From assembly GCA_007922305.1 (NCBI GenBank), contig ML677335.1, forward strand, positions 17,454,679 to 17,518,678: a DNA stretch of 64,000 nucleotides, read 5' to 3'. Both the position numbers and the translations under genes were made by a program. How positions within the stretch are numbered: the stretch's first letter is position 1; each line of letters opens with the position of its first letter. Under the pieces are notes generated by a model. That model saw nothing but the letters and a program-made list of their open reading frames with translations. It did no database searches and was not told the DNA's origin. Of the stretch, positions 1-11,140 are shown piece by piece. The stretch is from Dermatemys mawii. Lineage: Eukaryota; Chordata; Testudines; Dermatemydidae.

Positions 1-622
1 TAATTAAAAGGTTAGTTATATTCTTCATTATTTGCTAAGTTATCTAATTGTCCTATTCAACATTACTCAGTGGGAAAATAGGCTTTTTCTTTAGGAACAC
101 TGGTATTTCTGCCCTTTGTTTCTTTTGCTTCCCATCCTTCTTTCTCTCCCCCTCTTTGTCTTTGTGTCTCATCTCTGTTCTTCCCTCTGCATTTCCTTTG
201 CTGTAGCAACTCCTAATCCTACCTTCTCCCTGTTCTACTTGCTAAGATGGTCAGCAATGAAGTACTTAATGTTGACATTTAAGTGAGCTTTAAAACCGAC
301 ATGCAGATTAAGTTAATAGGAGGCAATGGAGTTCACAACTCAGTCATTATTTCAGGCTCTCTCGGAGGGGTTACTTTTGTTTCACATTTCGTTTTCTTCA
401 CCACCATGAGCACTAGAAAGTTATTGCTTGTTGTTTAATAACTTAAATTTTGAACAACTAGAACATAATCTTACAGAACACATACATAAAAGTAATATGT
501 ATTTGGCTGACAGATTGTGTTTGACACTTCTGGGGTTTTTTTACATGTCTGCTTACCTAGTATTCTTATTTTGGACCTGCTCCTATAGATATTAATTAAG
601 CATGTGAGAAGTCCTGTCAAAA
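1..622. other. AT-rich sequence, no gene seen
   Basis: No recognisable coding, RNA or repeat signal. There is a pyrimidine-rich patch near 115-240. Open frames here are short and carry no motif. Confidence 0.5.
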
Positions 623-666
623 TCATATGAGTAGTCACATTGACTTCAGTGGGACTTTTCATATGA
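623..666. repeat. Short palindromic repeat (MITE-like)
   Basis: The 8-mer TCATATGA occurs at both ends in palindromic form, and the inner arms (AGTC near the left end, GACT near the right end) also pair. The centre carries the phrase 'attgacttcagtggga', which recurs in other short palindromic repeats of this window (3.6, 15.7, 30.2 and 43.5 kb). Such phrases are common in sauropsid genomes. Family assignment is inference. Confidence 0.45.
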
Positions 667-1214
667 ATAAGGGCTAGAGGAGTAAGCCAGCTATGTGAAC
701 GGATGTGTATACAACATATCAGGAAAATAAAATAGGATACATGCAGGAATTTGGGTCCAGTTTGTATTCGGACCTAATTCCAAATACTGCCTTCCCTTCT
801 CAGCTGAAAAACAGAGTCCCTGTCTTGATAGTTTGTGTAAAACACGAAGATGGGAAATATAATAGTGTCTCACATGTACATATTTGGCTATATGGAGAAG
901 TACAAGATTAGAGGCTTATTTGTGGGGGTTTCAAAGGGATCTATTCTCTCTCTGGTCCTTTTCAACATCTACATGCAACCACTAGGTGAACTGGTCAGCC
1001 AAGATGGATTCAAATGCCAGAGCTCTACCTGTCCTTCATTACCTACAGAGCACACCACTACCACCAAGATGGCCCAGCGTTTTGGATGAGATCAGATCAT
1101 GAATGAAGTACAGATGGCTGAACTGAATCTGAGTAAACCCAAGGTGATGCTGGTCAGCAGAGGAAAGTATTTTGAGTTGTTTGCAGCCATGGTGCAATCT
1201 CTTTTGCTTGAATT

Positions 1215-1432
1215 AGCCAATATAGGCACGTCACGTCTTGCGAGAGGGTTCCGTTCTGCAGTTACTGCGTAAAGTGGAAACCGGGTATAGCTGAAACCCA
1301 CTGAGTTCAAGGGTGGGCAAAATCGCCCGCCCTGTACAAAGTTTTTACATTTTTATTTTTCCCCTTTTTTTCCGTTTTTTTTTTTTTTTTTTTTTTGCTG
1401 ACCGCATAAAGCGGAAATCCCGCATGTTAAAT
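1215..1432. mobile_element. Foreign insert inside the L2 copy, possibly DNA-transposon derived
   Basis: This block interrupts the L2 reading. It contains two echoing motifs, 'actgcgtaaagtggaaacc' (about 1264-1282) and 'gaccgcataaagcggaaatc' (about 1399-1418), separated by a T-rich stretch. CpG-rich 'gcgtaaagcg'-type motifs are typical of Tigger-like (TcMar) terminal regions, so a non-autonomous DNA transposon is the best guess. I could not define clean terminal repeats or a target duplication. Confidence 0.35.
1375..1396 (+). repeat. T22 homopolymer
   Basis: An uninterrupted run of 22 T inside the insert that splits the L2 copy. It could be an A-tail on the minus strand or a slippage expansion. 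Confidence 0.9.
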
Positions 1433-2239
1433 GCACCTAAGACGCGACATGCCTGCACAGTCCATACTCTTGCATGCCTTACTCTAGGAGTATTTTTGGA
1501 TTCCTCACTGATACTGAGCTCTCACGTTGTAATGGCCACAAGTAATGTTTTCTGCCATCTCCAGTTGGCTACAGGACTTCATCCTATCCTCTTGGACAAA
1601 GACCCGTCCTCAGTTATTCGTGCCTTCATCACCTCTCATCCGGATTGTTGCAATGCGATATACCTGAGCAAGACATGTTCTGCATTCAGGTAACTCCACC
1701 TAGTGTAATATGCTGCAGCAGCACATCTCCACAGGCTGCAATGAGCACATCAGACCTATCCTCTGCCATCTATACTGGCCTCCAATACAATTTTGAACTA
1801 AGCTCAAGATAAGATTATCTTCAAAGCACTCCAGGACCTAAATGACCCATTTGGGTCCAGGATACCTAAATGACCATCTAAAGCTCCTGGACAAAGGCCG
1901 TGATCAACAACTAAGTACCTTTTGACAAATTCTATCACTGAGAGTTCCATGAAGGAACTCTCAATGATAGGGGTGAACTTCATCAGTGCAGGAGACAGAC
2001 CCTTCTCCAGGTGTGGTCTGAGACTGTGGAATGAACTCCCCCGGGAACTATGGATCATCATGAAGCTCACCACTTTCTGCTCCAAGTGCAAGACACATTT
2101 CTTTCTCCTTGCTTTTTCTAATAGAAATATACAACAATATATTTATTTAATAATAATAAATAAACTACCAAAACAAGTCCACACAGATTTTTGTACCAGT
2201 TTAACTAAATCAGTTTTTTAAAATATCACACCTGGCATT

Positions 2240-3582
2240 AACATGGTACACCTTTTCTGTGAAGACACATACATCTTGCTTGGGGCCATTTTTGCAACCA
2301 GGAATGGGTGGAGCATAGACATATTCCAGCCACACTCCCTACACTAAGTGCTGTGAGAGTTGGAGGGACAGAGTTTCTCCATGACCTGGGGATGCCCTCT
2401 ATGCAGGATAACTCCCAGCTGACCAGATCCATCTGATTTAAAGCCCCTTTGTGCTGTTGGAGTAGCAAAGAGGAACCATCTCAGAAAAGAGAACTGTGTT
2501 CAGGCTTGCTAAATTGGGTCCCATTTTTTCAGATGATGTTGAAGATGATTTGTTGGCAGACAATATCAAATATAGTATTTAAACATAGAAATATTAGCCT
2601 CAATAGAGCAAAGAATGCCAAATAAATGCTTTCAATATTGCTTGTCTCACTACTAACATATACATTTCCATTATCCCAGCAGTCTGTTCCTCCTTTCCCT
2701 TCCAAAAGCAAACAATCTTTTTTTCTGTACATCAGGTTTTGATTGATGGAGATGGGCCTTTAGAGAGGCTTAACATTGAATTAACATGGTGTACCTTTCC
2801 AAAAAATGTAAAAAAGCTGAATAATTCTGAAATTGGCTCCCTCTTGAGACAAATGTTTAGTGAGCAGTATGCTTTTCATATAGGCTGGGAAGCAGTGATG
2901 GGTGTTTGTTTTTCAGTAACTTCTAGATTATGTATTGGTGCTAAACTTGACCTTTCAGCCTCGGGAGGCAGAAATACCTTAATGTCTAACCTCAGAAATA
3001 GCAACAATCTACATTTTAGCCTCCTCCCTATACTCCGTCCTCCACTGATAAAATCTGTCTTTATTTATTTTATATTATACCTTTTTGCTGAAGAATTGAA
3101 AACTTCCTTGAAAAAGATGTTTTTCCCCACACAACTAAAGTATGTGCAGTTGATCCTAGGATTAGTTGTGGGATTTTTTTCAATTTTTTTTTTTAAACAC
3201 TTAGGCTGAAATAAAATGTAAGCTTAACTACATTCCTGTGGTGTAATCACATTGATTCTATTGCCTTAAAAAGGATATATTAGAAAACCTGCTTTTAAAG
3301 TGCTGATTCAGATTCACAAACTATTAACACTAACCAATTACTTCTGAAGATTTTACTAGCAATATCAGACAAGGCATGTATATGTTAAACTGGACATGTA
3401 ACTCAAACAGTTCTTGGTTAAGATTTTATAGCTATCCTTAAAAAGGGGTTAACTAGACTCACTGGTGTAACTGAAGTTTGTCCTTGTAAAGCTCATCTTC
3501 CATCACTTCCCGAGAATAATTGTGTAAACTAAGAAAGGGAATTTGGTGTAAAGAAAGAAGGCAAAATTTCCTTTAGACTTAC
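2240..3582. other. Unique-looking sequence, no supported gene
   Basis: Mostly AT-rich. The longest open frame (2739-3209, 156 codons) has no recognisable domain and low-complexity hydrophobic content near its end. 2240-2480 is more GC-rich and may be an unclassified interspersed repeat. Confidence 0.45.
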
Positions 3583-3652
3583 AGTGAAATCCTGGATCTG
3601 TTGATGTCAAATGCAAAACTCCCATTGACTTCAGTAGAGTTAGGGTTTCACT
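3583..3652. repeat. Palindromic MITE-like repeat
   Basis: The outer arms are AGTGAAATCCT on the left and AGGGTTTCACT on the right, pairing as an imperfect inverted repeat. The middle carries 'aaaactcccattgacttca'. It belongs to the same loose family as copies at 15671 and 30167. Confidence 0.5.
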
Positions 3653-4429
3653 CAGTATCATAACTTTTCAGAGTATGTGGGATGTTAATCTTATTAAAAT
3701 ACAGGAATAACTCCTCATAAAGAATGGGTCTGAGGATATGCGCTGCAACACCTGTTCCAGTGCTACCCGATGGTATGGTGATACATGAGCACATAAGAAA
3801 TTACATAGCTAGACAGACACTGTGATGCTAAAACAGGAAGCTAGAGACCTTTGGCATTTGCAAACATTCTGCAATATCCATGGCTTTTTATATTAAAATG
3901 TTTAAAATTAATGAATAAAATGGAAAGCAAATTTGACATGAGTTTGCATGGGGATATGGCAGCATAAAAGGTCGCTGCAATTTACAGAGATGTCACATCC
4001 CAGAGCAAGGTGGTCATATGTGAATCAGAATTCACCAGGCATATTGCTTTCCATTTTGGATGCTTCATTATACGAAGAAGAGTGACACCCTTGGTTACAA
4101 TTATTAATATTTTACAAAGTAGTTGACTCTGCCTCAATAACTTGCATGTAATTGGGGAACTTTAGCTCTAGAAGAAATACCTATAGTTATTGTAAAGATG
4201 CCAGAGTGAGATTGGTTTAATGTATAAGAAGCTAAATTACTTGTTCATATTTTTGAACAATGTTTTATTCCTAACTTTTAACATACTTATACTCTGAGTG
4301 AGAACTAAAACCAAATTAGTAAAGATTAACAAACAGGAAGATATTCAAGGAGCAGAATTAAGGGATCAGAAGAATTTATACTTAAGGAAAGACTTTAAAA
4401 AACAGAAGTATTGAAAGGTATAAGCATCA

Positions 4430-4503
4430 ATGACCTGATCCTGTTCTGACTGAAATGAATGGTCAAATTCCCATAGAAATCAATAGGAACATGATCAGGT
4501 CAT
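4430..4503. repeat. 74-bp inverted-repeat element
   Basis: The terminal arms 4430-4446 and 4487-4503 are 17-bp inverted copies with one mismatch (left arm ATGACCTGATCCTGTTC). The centre contains 'aaattcccatagaaatcaat', resembling the palindromic MITE family above. It would fold into a hairpin. No clear target duplication was recognised. Confidence 0.6.
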
Positions 4504-6834
4504 GCAGAAGAAAATAAGTTCCTTCTAGGAGCAAGGGATTCACAGGTGTGTATAGCAGGAGATGAAATACTATAAGAATTAGGTCTCTCTCTCAATATTT
4601 CAAGAACCTAACCTGACTCTTTCTAACTCTCCTCTTCTCCAAGATTTCTCCAAGAAAGCTGCAGCAGCACCAAACCAATCAGCTACATTCATGGTCAAAG
4701 CTATACAACACTTCCATTTGGGGAGAAATATGCAGCTGGTTTGCATTGGCAGAGGAATGGACTGGGTGACCTAGCTGGTTGTTCCTCTCTAACTTAGATG
4801 GTCTGCACAGAGTGTTGTCATAATGTTATTGCTCCATCTCTGTCGTCTCAGATTTACCAATATTGACCTAGTATCTTGCAGCTACCATATTCCTTCAAGG
4901 ACTTCAATAAAATGCCAAAACCAGGACTTGAGTCTGTGAGAGGTACACATCAGCTACTCAAAGCTAAGCCTTGTGGGAAAAATTATTTATATTGATTCCT
5001 TGATTGCCTGGCACTGCACCAAGAGCTCAGTTAGGAGAGTATCCAGGTAATGAGTTTTTCTAGCCCCAAACAGATTTGTGTTTTGAAGATTTTCAGTTCT
5101 CCATGCGAAGTGAGAAAGTCAGTGCCCCCAATCATACTCCCAATAGCCTGCTAATATGGTGAATCTCCTTTAAAAATCTCTTGGTAATGCCCATAGAACA
5201 TCTATCCGCACGAACTCTGATCCAGGGCTACTAACCATCAGACCAGCTAAAACAGGCAATAACTGCTAGTGTTCAAGAGGTTTTGGGGGATTGGGATTTT
5301 TGTGTGTGTAATAAAAGTGTACATTTCTACAGCAGTACACTTGGAGTTAAGATCTCACATTCATAATGTACCTTAATACACAGTTTCATTAAAAAATGTA
5401 AACATTGTTTATGAGATTCAATATTAAAGGCATGTAAGACTTCTCAGAGCATTATTGGTCTCATGTTCTTTAACTGTAATTTAAATATCCATTATCAGTG
5501 CTTCATCCTGTGACTGATAAGGGAATTGCAAATGGAGTTGCTATTATTAGATCAAACTAGAGAAAATTAGGTTTTGTACAATAGTAAATTTTATAGTGAA
5601 TACCATCCCTAAAACAGCTAAGATTTTTCTGAATTTTTAAAAAATAGTTAATATTAGGTAAAAGGATTTGTAATTGGAATACAATATAGTAAATCTTTTT
5701 GTGCAAGAGAGGCTAGAGGATCTCAGTATGGAAAGATGAGTCAATACCATTCCCTGAGTTCTCCCCCCCAGAAAGTCACTTTCCATGTTATAGCAGATGA
5801 CTGCCTGGTCTGATTAGCAAATTGGATCAACCTAATTACACAAATGACAGCAATTTGGTCTCAACAGTTGTGTTATTACTACTCGCAGTTCTGTTTGTGA
5901 TGCTTTAGTTAAAGATTTGTCCATCAGTTCTCAAGCATGTGGCTCAATCAAGCTTTACTGCATATTGTAGTATATTCTCCTGCTCATAGAAAAAAAGCAA
6001 AGCAAAATCTTAAAAACTCTCCAGGTTTTCATTAAATAAAAGTGTCTGGCTATTTTATCACAAAACTAATGCATGGTGAGTATTTCCATAAAGCACAGGA
6101 GAGAAAATAGATATTTTCAGGAATTTAGCAACTTTAGTCTCAAATTTGCTATCCTTTAATCTTGGCAGAGAGGGGAGCGTTTTTGGAAAATTTTATCAAA
6201 ATCCATTCAGCTACTTCAAATTAAGGAATGGTTATTTAAATATAAAAGCAAAATCCCATTTTGTAAGTCACTGTTTCGTTCACATATAACTTAAAAGTGG
6301 CTGAACTTTGCAGTTTGAAATGTTTTATTGTTTGCAACATATATTTTCAAAAGCTGAGTTGTAGTTATTTCTGAACTCAAACTTACCTAGTTGGTAATTT
6401 TTAGATCGGATAAAAGGACCCAAGATGGAATTTGGATGGAAGATGGCATGATTGTAACTCTAATCTGGGGGGGAAAAAAGCGCCAGGGAATCTTTGCTGA
6501 CAAGAAAAAAGATTAATTATCCTTATTCACAAAGAATTAACACAAAAGAGAAATATCGATTACATGAATATTTCCAGGGTCTAGTGATTTGTCACCATTG
6601 TTAATTTTCAGTTGAAAACAATATGAAAAAAGTAAAAGTTTAAATTCAGAAAATAAATGCTTTCCTGTTCACTTTAATATTGTACATGTTGATATACCTA
6701 GGCCTTTACAGAGTGATATAAAGCTTTACTAACGTTAGAAACATTCTTAATGGTGCTCAAGGATAAAAATGAACATTTAAATCACTTCCAAGATGAGAAA
6801 CAGCAGGAGCCATTTCTGCATTTAAAAACTCAGA
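4504..6834. other. AT-rich unique sequence, nothing recognised
   Basis: No coding signal and no recognisable interspersed repeat; only short, unstructured open frames. It could be ordinary intronic or intergenic DNA. Confidence 0.5.
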
Positions 6835-7335
6835 GTATTTTGAGTAATATGTCCAGTTCTGGATGCCATACATTAGGAAAGATGTGGACAAATTAGAGAG
6901 TCCAGTGGAGAGCAACAAAAATGATAAAAGGTTTAGACAACTTGACCTGGGAGGAAAGGTTAAAAAAACTGGACATGTTTATTCTTGAGTAAATAAGACT
7001 TGGAGTGGGGAGGAACCTGATAACAGCCTTTTAATATCTTAAGGGCTGTTATAAAGAGGATGATGATCAATCGTTTTCCAGGTCACTGGAGGTAGGACAA
7101 GAACTAATTGGCTTAATCCGCAAGGGAGATTTAGGTTAGATATTAGGAAATCTTTCTAACTGTAAGGATAGCTAATAGGCCGGAATAGGCTTCCAAGGGA
7201 GGTTGTGGAATTCTTATCATTGGAGAGTATTAAGAACAGGTTCGACAAACATCTGTCAGGGATAGTCTAGGTTTATTTGGTCCTGGATTAGATGGCATCT
7301 TGAGGTCCCTTCCAGCCCTATGTTTCTATGATTCT
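6835..7335 (+). mobile_element. CR1 LINE, 5'-truncated 3' end
   Basis: This has the typical CR1 tail order. First comes a degenerate RT C-terminal region ('tatgtccagttctgga', 'gtggacaaattagagag', 'gagagcaacaaaaatgat', 'ggaaaggtta' steps). Then the 3' end follows: 'ttagatggcatcttgaggtc', 'ccttccagccctatg' and the terminal 'tttctatgattctg' near 7322-7335. There is no open frame. About 500 bp of a roughly 4.5-kb family is present, as expected from 5' truncation during target-primed reverse transcription. Confidence 0.9.
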
Positions 7336-8202
7336 GCTATCTTTGGACAATGATAGAGACATTATTTTACATAAATCGCTTTAAACACTGGGGCTCCTAT
7401 GGATTTTCACCCCTTTATTTTGTTGAACCAGTTTTTTCTTGACTCTCTCCTTTTGAGATGGATGATCTCAGACCCTTCCTTTTGGCTATGTATTTCTCTT
7501 TCACAGAAGGTAGCTTGGGAGGAGCAGAAATGTGCCATAAGGTTCATAAAATGGAAGCATAGTAAATTGATACTATGCAGACCACCCGTTTTGTGTGGAA
7601 ACCACTTTGTAGCAAACTACAGAGAGCATGGTTGAGAAAACTCATTTGAAAGATCCACAATTTATGGCTATCTTGTTGGGGATGATGAATAGCACTCTGC
7701 TTTTATGCATGTGCCTGCAAATGTTGTAGCACATTAGGACATTGGAAACTGTGTAACAAGCATTTCCAGGCAACTTACCCTAGCCACATTTCAAAACCAT
7801 TTTGAAATTTCCCCCGAATCCTCTCTCAGGTTAAACATATATCAGTGAGGTGCACATGGCTGCAAACTACAAGATACACAGTAATTTGGGGTTTTCTCTT
7901 ATTTACCTTCATGCTTCAGCAGATCATAAGTGCTGTTGTTTTGCATTTGAGGGTCATTGGGATGATACCAATATTTTGTTGTAATTTAGTGTGGCGTCAT
8001 GCCATGCCGTGTACCAGATATTGCAGTATGTGGATTAGCTTTAAGATTTGTGGGTCTGAGTTGTAGCAGGTGCCTATGCTTTCCTTTACGCTTTGCAGCA
8101 TACACACGTGGAATCATATGGGGCTTTTTAAAGCAGGTAAGCAAGCTGCTGATTCATTATTTCATGAGGTCAGGTTTCTGCTGCTTATGATTTCATTTTA
8201 TG
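7336..8202. other. Unique-looking sequence
   Basis: Open frames of 60-80 codons occur by chance and none has a domain. No repeat was recognised. Confidence 0.45.
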
Positions 8203-8204
8203 TA

Positions 8205-8592
8205 CAGTAGAACCCTAGAGTTACAAACACCAAAGTTACGAACTGACCAGTCAACCACACACCTCATTTGGAACAGGAAGTATGCAGTCAGGGAGCAGAT
8301 ATGACAAAAAAAATTAAAAGAGCTAGTACAGTACAGTACTGTGTCAAAGAAACTATTTTTAAAAAAGGGGAAAGTTTAAAAAAAGATATGACAAGCTAAG
8401 GAAACTGTTTCTGTATTTGTTTCATTTAAATTAAGATGGTTAAAAGCAGCATTTTTCTTCTGCATAGTAAAGTTTCAAAGCTGTATTAAGTTAATGAGTG
8501 TGCAGTTATAAACTTTTGAAAGAACAACCATAATGTTCAGAGTTATGAACAACCCTCATTCCTGAGGTGTTCGAAACTCTGAAGTTCTACTG
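8205..8592. mobile_element. Tigger-type (TcMar) MITE, complete, with TA target duplication
   Basis: A 388-bp non-autonomous DNA transposon. It begins CAGTAGAACCCTAGAGTTAC and ends with the inverse (…TCTGAAGTTCTACTG), flanked by TA at 8203-8204 and 8593-8594, the target site of Tc1/mariner-superfamily elements. The terminal inverted repeats extend through 'acaaacacc' on the left and 'ggtgttcg' on the right. Further inverted matches ('aagttacgaa' at about 8233, 'agagttatgaac' at about 8540) lie inside. It has no coding capacity. A second copy at 46475-48289 shares the ends and the internal phrase 'ttcttctgcatagtaaagtt'. Confidence 0.9.
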
Positions 8593-8594
8593 TA

Positions 8595-9555
8595 GTAAGC
8601 AGCTACCACGTGTACCCTCAGGAAAAAAATATCAAAGAGTAACTTTTGTCTTTTGAGCAGCAGCATTTGTTACAGCGTATTGACAGGAGGTGATGTTTGT
8701 TTCTATTCTGTCTGGTTCCTTATACTCGTGCTATTGGTAGGTCAGCAGCAAAGTATAATTTTTAAGAATTCCTATTTCTGTAATGCTTTGACACCTCCCA
8801 GACCTCTGTTTCAGTGGAGTATTTGTGGCTCTCCTAATTCCAAGTATAGAGAGACACTGAGAACCAGATTTTCAGTTTAAGCCCATAATGAAATGCTCAA
8901 AGTGTGTGTACAGTTTCAGGCCTAATTTGCACACACTGTTATTCAAATTGTCTATGAAAATTGGATAATTTTGTACACAGATGGCTACTTGCGTGCGATT
9001 ATGTGATTAATATGCCCAGTGACACTTGTATATGCAGTGTGCATAAACAGTAGCATACCTAATCTCTTTGGAAAAATCTGGTTGGAGAGAGGTCACAGAC
9101 AGAGAGGGGCATTACAAAATGAAGAAAAAATAAAAGAATGATAGGAGAGAGCTCCCCAATATGTGACATTGATGCAGGAATATGAAATCATTCACTAATT
9201 TCATGAGTGAAGTATATTTTTTCTCCTTAAAATAGATCTCAATCTGTGCTTTCTGTTAATGACTATATTTTACCTAGGACATATAGATATTTGAGATGGG
9301 GGCACACAACAGTGAATCCTCTGCTGGTATCCTCATTTCACATTGCTGTTTACATCTCTGGGTTAACTCTAGAGTGCTACTGATCTGTGGGGATATGGAT
9401 CTTGGGAACCCACACTACAAGAAGTACTGCTCATTGGCTCATCATTCAGTACAAAACTTTTTGCATGCTATCAGTTAAAGAATAAAGAAATACTCTGGGG
9501 AAAGGATTTTTAGTTTTATCTGTCTTTTATGTTAACAGCAAGTGGTGTCATCTGA
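8595..9555. other. Unique-looking sequence
   Basis: No gene or clear repeat was recognised. 8850-8950 is weakly reminiscent of the palindromic MITE family but too diverged to call. Confidence 0.45.
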
Positions 9556-9559
9556 GCAT

Positions 9560-9700
9560 AGAACTGGGAGCAAGAAACTCCTGAGGTGTAATTGTGGTTC
9601 TCACATAATCCTCTGTGTCTTTAGGGAAACCACTTAACTTTTCTGCCTCAGTTTCTCAGTTGTTAAAAATGGGGATCATACCTACGACACAGGGTAAATT
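9560..9700 (+). mobile_element. MIR SINE remnant
   Basis: The core and 3' part of a MIR is readable: 'ggaaaccacttaacttttct', 'gcctcagtttctcagttgtt' and 'aaaaatggggatcatacct', in the order of the MIR consensus. The tRNA-like head is barely visible. It is a non-coding Pol III-derived element, shared across amniotes and therefore old. Confidence 0.8.
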
Positions 9701-9839
9701 GGGTAGGACTTGATTATGAATAGACTGAAATTTTTTATTTGAATATTCTTCACCTCTCAGAATCACGTCCACCTCTCTGTTTGTACAGTGGTAGGTATCT
9801 GAGAAGTATTGAGTAGTATACTGTGACTGTGAAGAATGC

Positions 9840-9960
9840 CTAACTTTGATATAGTGCTTTTCATCAGTAAATCGCAAAAGTACTGCACAATCATAAATAT
9901 ATTTGTCCTTACGAAATCTCTGAGGCTATATATAATTTGTTTTATTTTAGACTTATAATG
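9840..9960 (+). repeat. Ancient interspersed repeat fragment
   Basis: The phrase 'atatagtgcttttcatcagt' followed by 'aagtactgcacaa' and 'tctctgaggc' matches a widespread old amniote repeat of the type 'atagcgcttttcatc…cactttacaaa…ctgtgagg'. I cannot name the family with certainty. Confidence 0.45.
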
Positions 9961-10182
9961 TGAATTGAAATACTACAGCAATACACCCCTTTCAGTATTG
10001 CTTACAGTACACAGTGAACCAGGTCATCATTCCACTTCAGTCTTGTTCACTCCTCAGCTTCTCTCACCGACAATAACTAACTCACTTTCTTAATATAACT
10101 TTACCTTTGTTGTGGTAGCTGCTCTGTTCAAAGAATGCATGACAAAATTAGATTTTATTGTATAAGGGCTTTGATTTATGGG

Positions 10183-10271
10183 CAGGGCTTTGGTGTGAAG
10201 CCTGGAGCGTGGAGCAGTGGAGCTGCAGGTTTTTGCTTGGAGTTGGTGCGGAGCACCGCTTCAAAGCCCTG
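10183..10271. mobile_element. 89-bp palindromic hAT MITE with perfect 8-bp target duplication
   Basis: It begins CAGGGCTTTGG and ends with the inverse CAAAGCCCTG. It is flanked on both sides by the exact 8-mer TTTATGGG (10175-10182 and 10272-10279), the duplication length of hAT transposases. The interior 'tggagc' and 'gctgcaggtttttgc' motifs make most of it fold back on itself. It has no coding capacity and depended on a hAT transposase elsewhere. Confidence 0.85.
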
Positions 10272-10281
10272 TTTATGGGGG

Positions 10282-11135
10282 TGTCATGGTTCTCTCCCCA
10301 TTCTGAACTCTGGGGTACAGATGCGGGGACTCGTATGAAAGACCCCCTAAGCTTATAAGCACTAACTTAGGTTAAAAACTTCCCCAAGACACAAATCCTT
10401 TCGTTGTCCTTGGATGGTATTGCTGCCACCACCAAGTGATTTAGACAAAGATTCAGTAAAAGGACCATTTGAAGTCCCTATTTCCCCAAAATATCCCCCA
10501 AGCCTTTTCACCCCCTTTCCTGGGGAGGCTTGAGGATAATATACCAACCAATTGCCTTTTATATAAGTACAGACCAGACCCTTTTTCTTTAGGACACTAA
10601 AATCAATCGTGTTCTTAAAATAAGAACTTTATAATAAAGAAAAAATTAAAAGCACCACCTCTGTAAAATCAGGATGGAAGGTAACTTTACAGGATGATAG
10701 AAAGATTTAAAACACAGAGGATTCCCCACTAGGCTCAGCTTCAAAGTTATACAAAAGAGCCCAGGAATAAAACTATTTCTTAGCATAGGGAAAATTCATA
10801 AATTTAAAACAAAAGATAATCTAATGCATTTATTTGCCTTTACTTACAATTTCTGTAATTTTAGATGTATCATTTCAGATATCTTTTTAGGAGCTGGTTT
10901 ACCTGCTTGGTCTCTCTCTCTGTCCAGAGAGAGAACAAACAAAAAGAGCACAAACAAAACCTTTCCTCGCCTCCCCCAGATTTGAAAGTATCTTCTTTCC
11001 CCATTGGTCCTTCTAGTCAGGTGCCAACTAGGTTAATTGAACTGATTAACCCCTTACAGGTAAGTGATTCTGTACCTCTGGCCAGGAGCGATTTTATGTA
11101 ACTGCTATGTTACCCTTCCCTTTATATTTGTGTCA
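10282..11135. mobile_element. Solo-LTR-like element
   Basis: An 854-bp block bounded by TGTCA on the left and TGTCA on the right, where TGACA would be the expected LTR end. It is flanked by GGGGG (10277-10281) and GAGGG (11136-11140), a plausible decayed 5-bp target duplication. On the plus strand a TATATAAG sits at about 10559-10566 and AATAAA occurs near 10633, which would suit promoter and poly(A) signals of an LTR. On the other strand a CCAAT lies near 11005, so orientation is uncertain. The sequence resembles, from general knowledge, a frequent turtle repeat. No internal retroviral gene is attached, so it is read as a solo LTR. Confidence 0.55.
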
Positions 11136-11140
11136 GAGGG

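Larger units (their letters stand above)
910..2200 (+). mobile_element. L2-like LINE remnant (RT C-terminal half and 3' end)
   Basis: Decayed non-LTR retrotransposon of the L2 type. Around 920-1000 a frame reads GVSKGSILSLVLFNIYMQPL, the RT block that normally has the form GVPQGS-LSP-LFNIYM. This is followed by NLSKPKVMLVS near 1122-1160, matching the 'N..KTEVLLV' step after the YADD block, which is itself lost. After a foreign insert at about 1215-1432, the C-terminal part resumes: LGVFLDSSLILSSHV and VIRAFITSHPDCCNAIYL (about 1480-1665), then GLRLWNELPREL near 2010-2050. It ends in A/T-rich simple sequence near 2140-2165. Frames are broken by stops and shifts, and the 5' half and endonuclease are absent. 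A related 3' end lies at 29595-29860. L2 is preferred over CR1 because the 3' end differs from the CR1 copies here. Confidence 0.75.

Noticed and set aside
2739..3209. 156-codon open frame on the plus strand
   Set aside because: No domain, no supporting splice or promoter context, low-complexity Phe/Leu-rich end and AT-rich DNA. It is most likely open by chance.
9560..9700. Possible tRNA gene
   Set aside because: Only the MIR core is present; no cloverleaf or intact A and B boxes.
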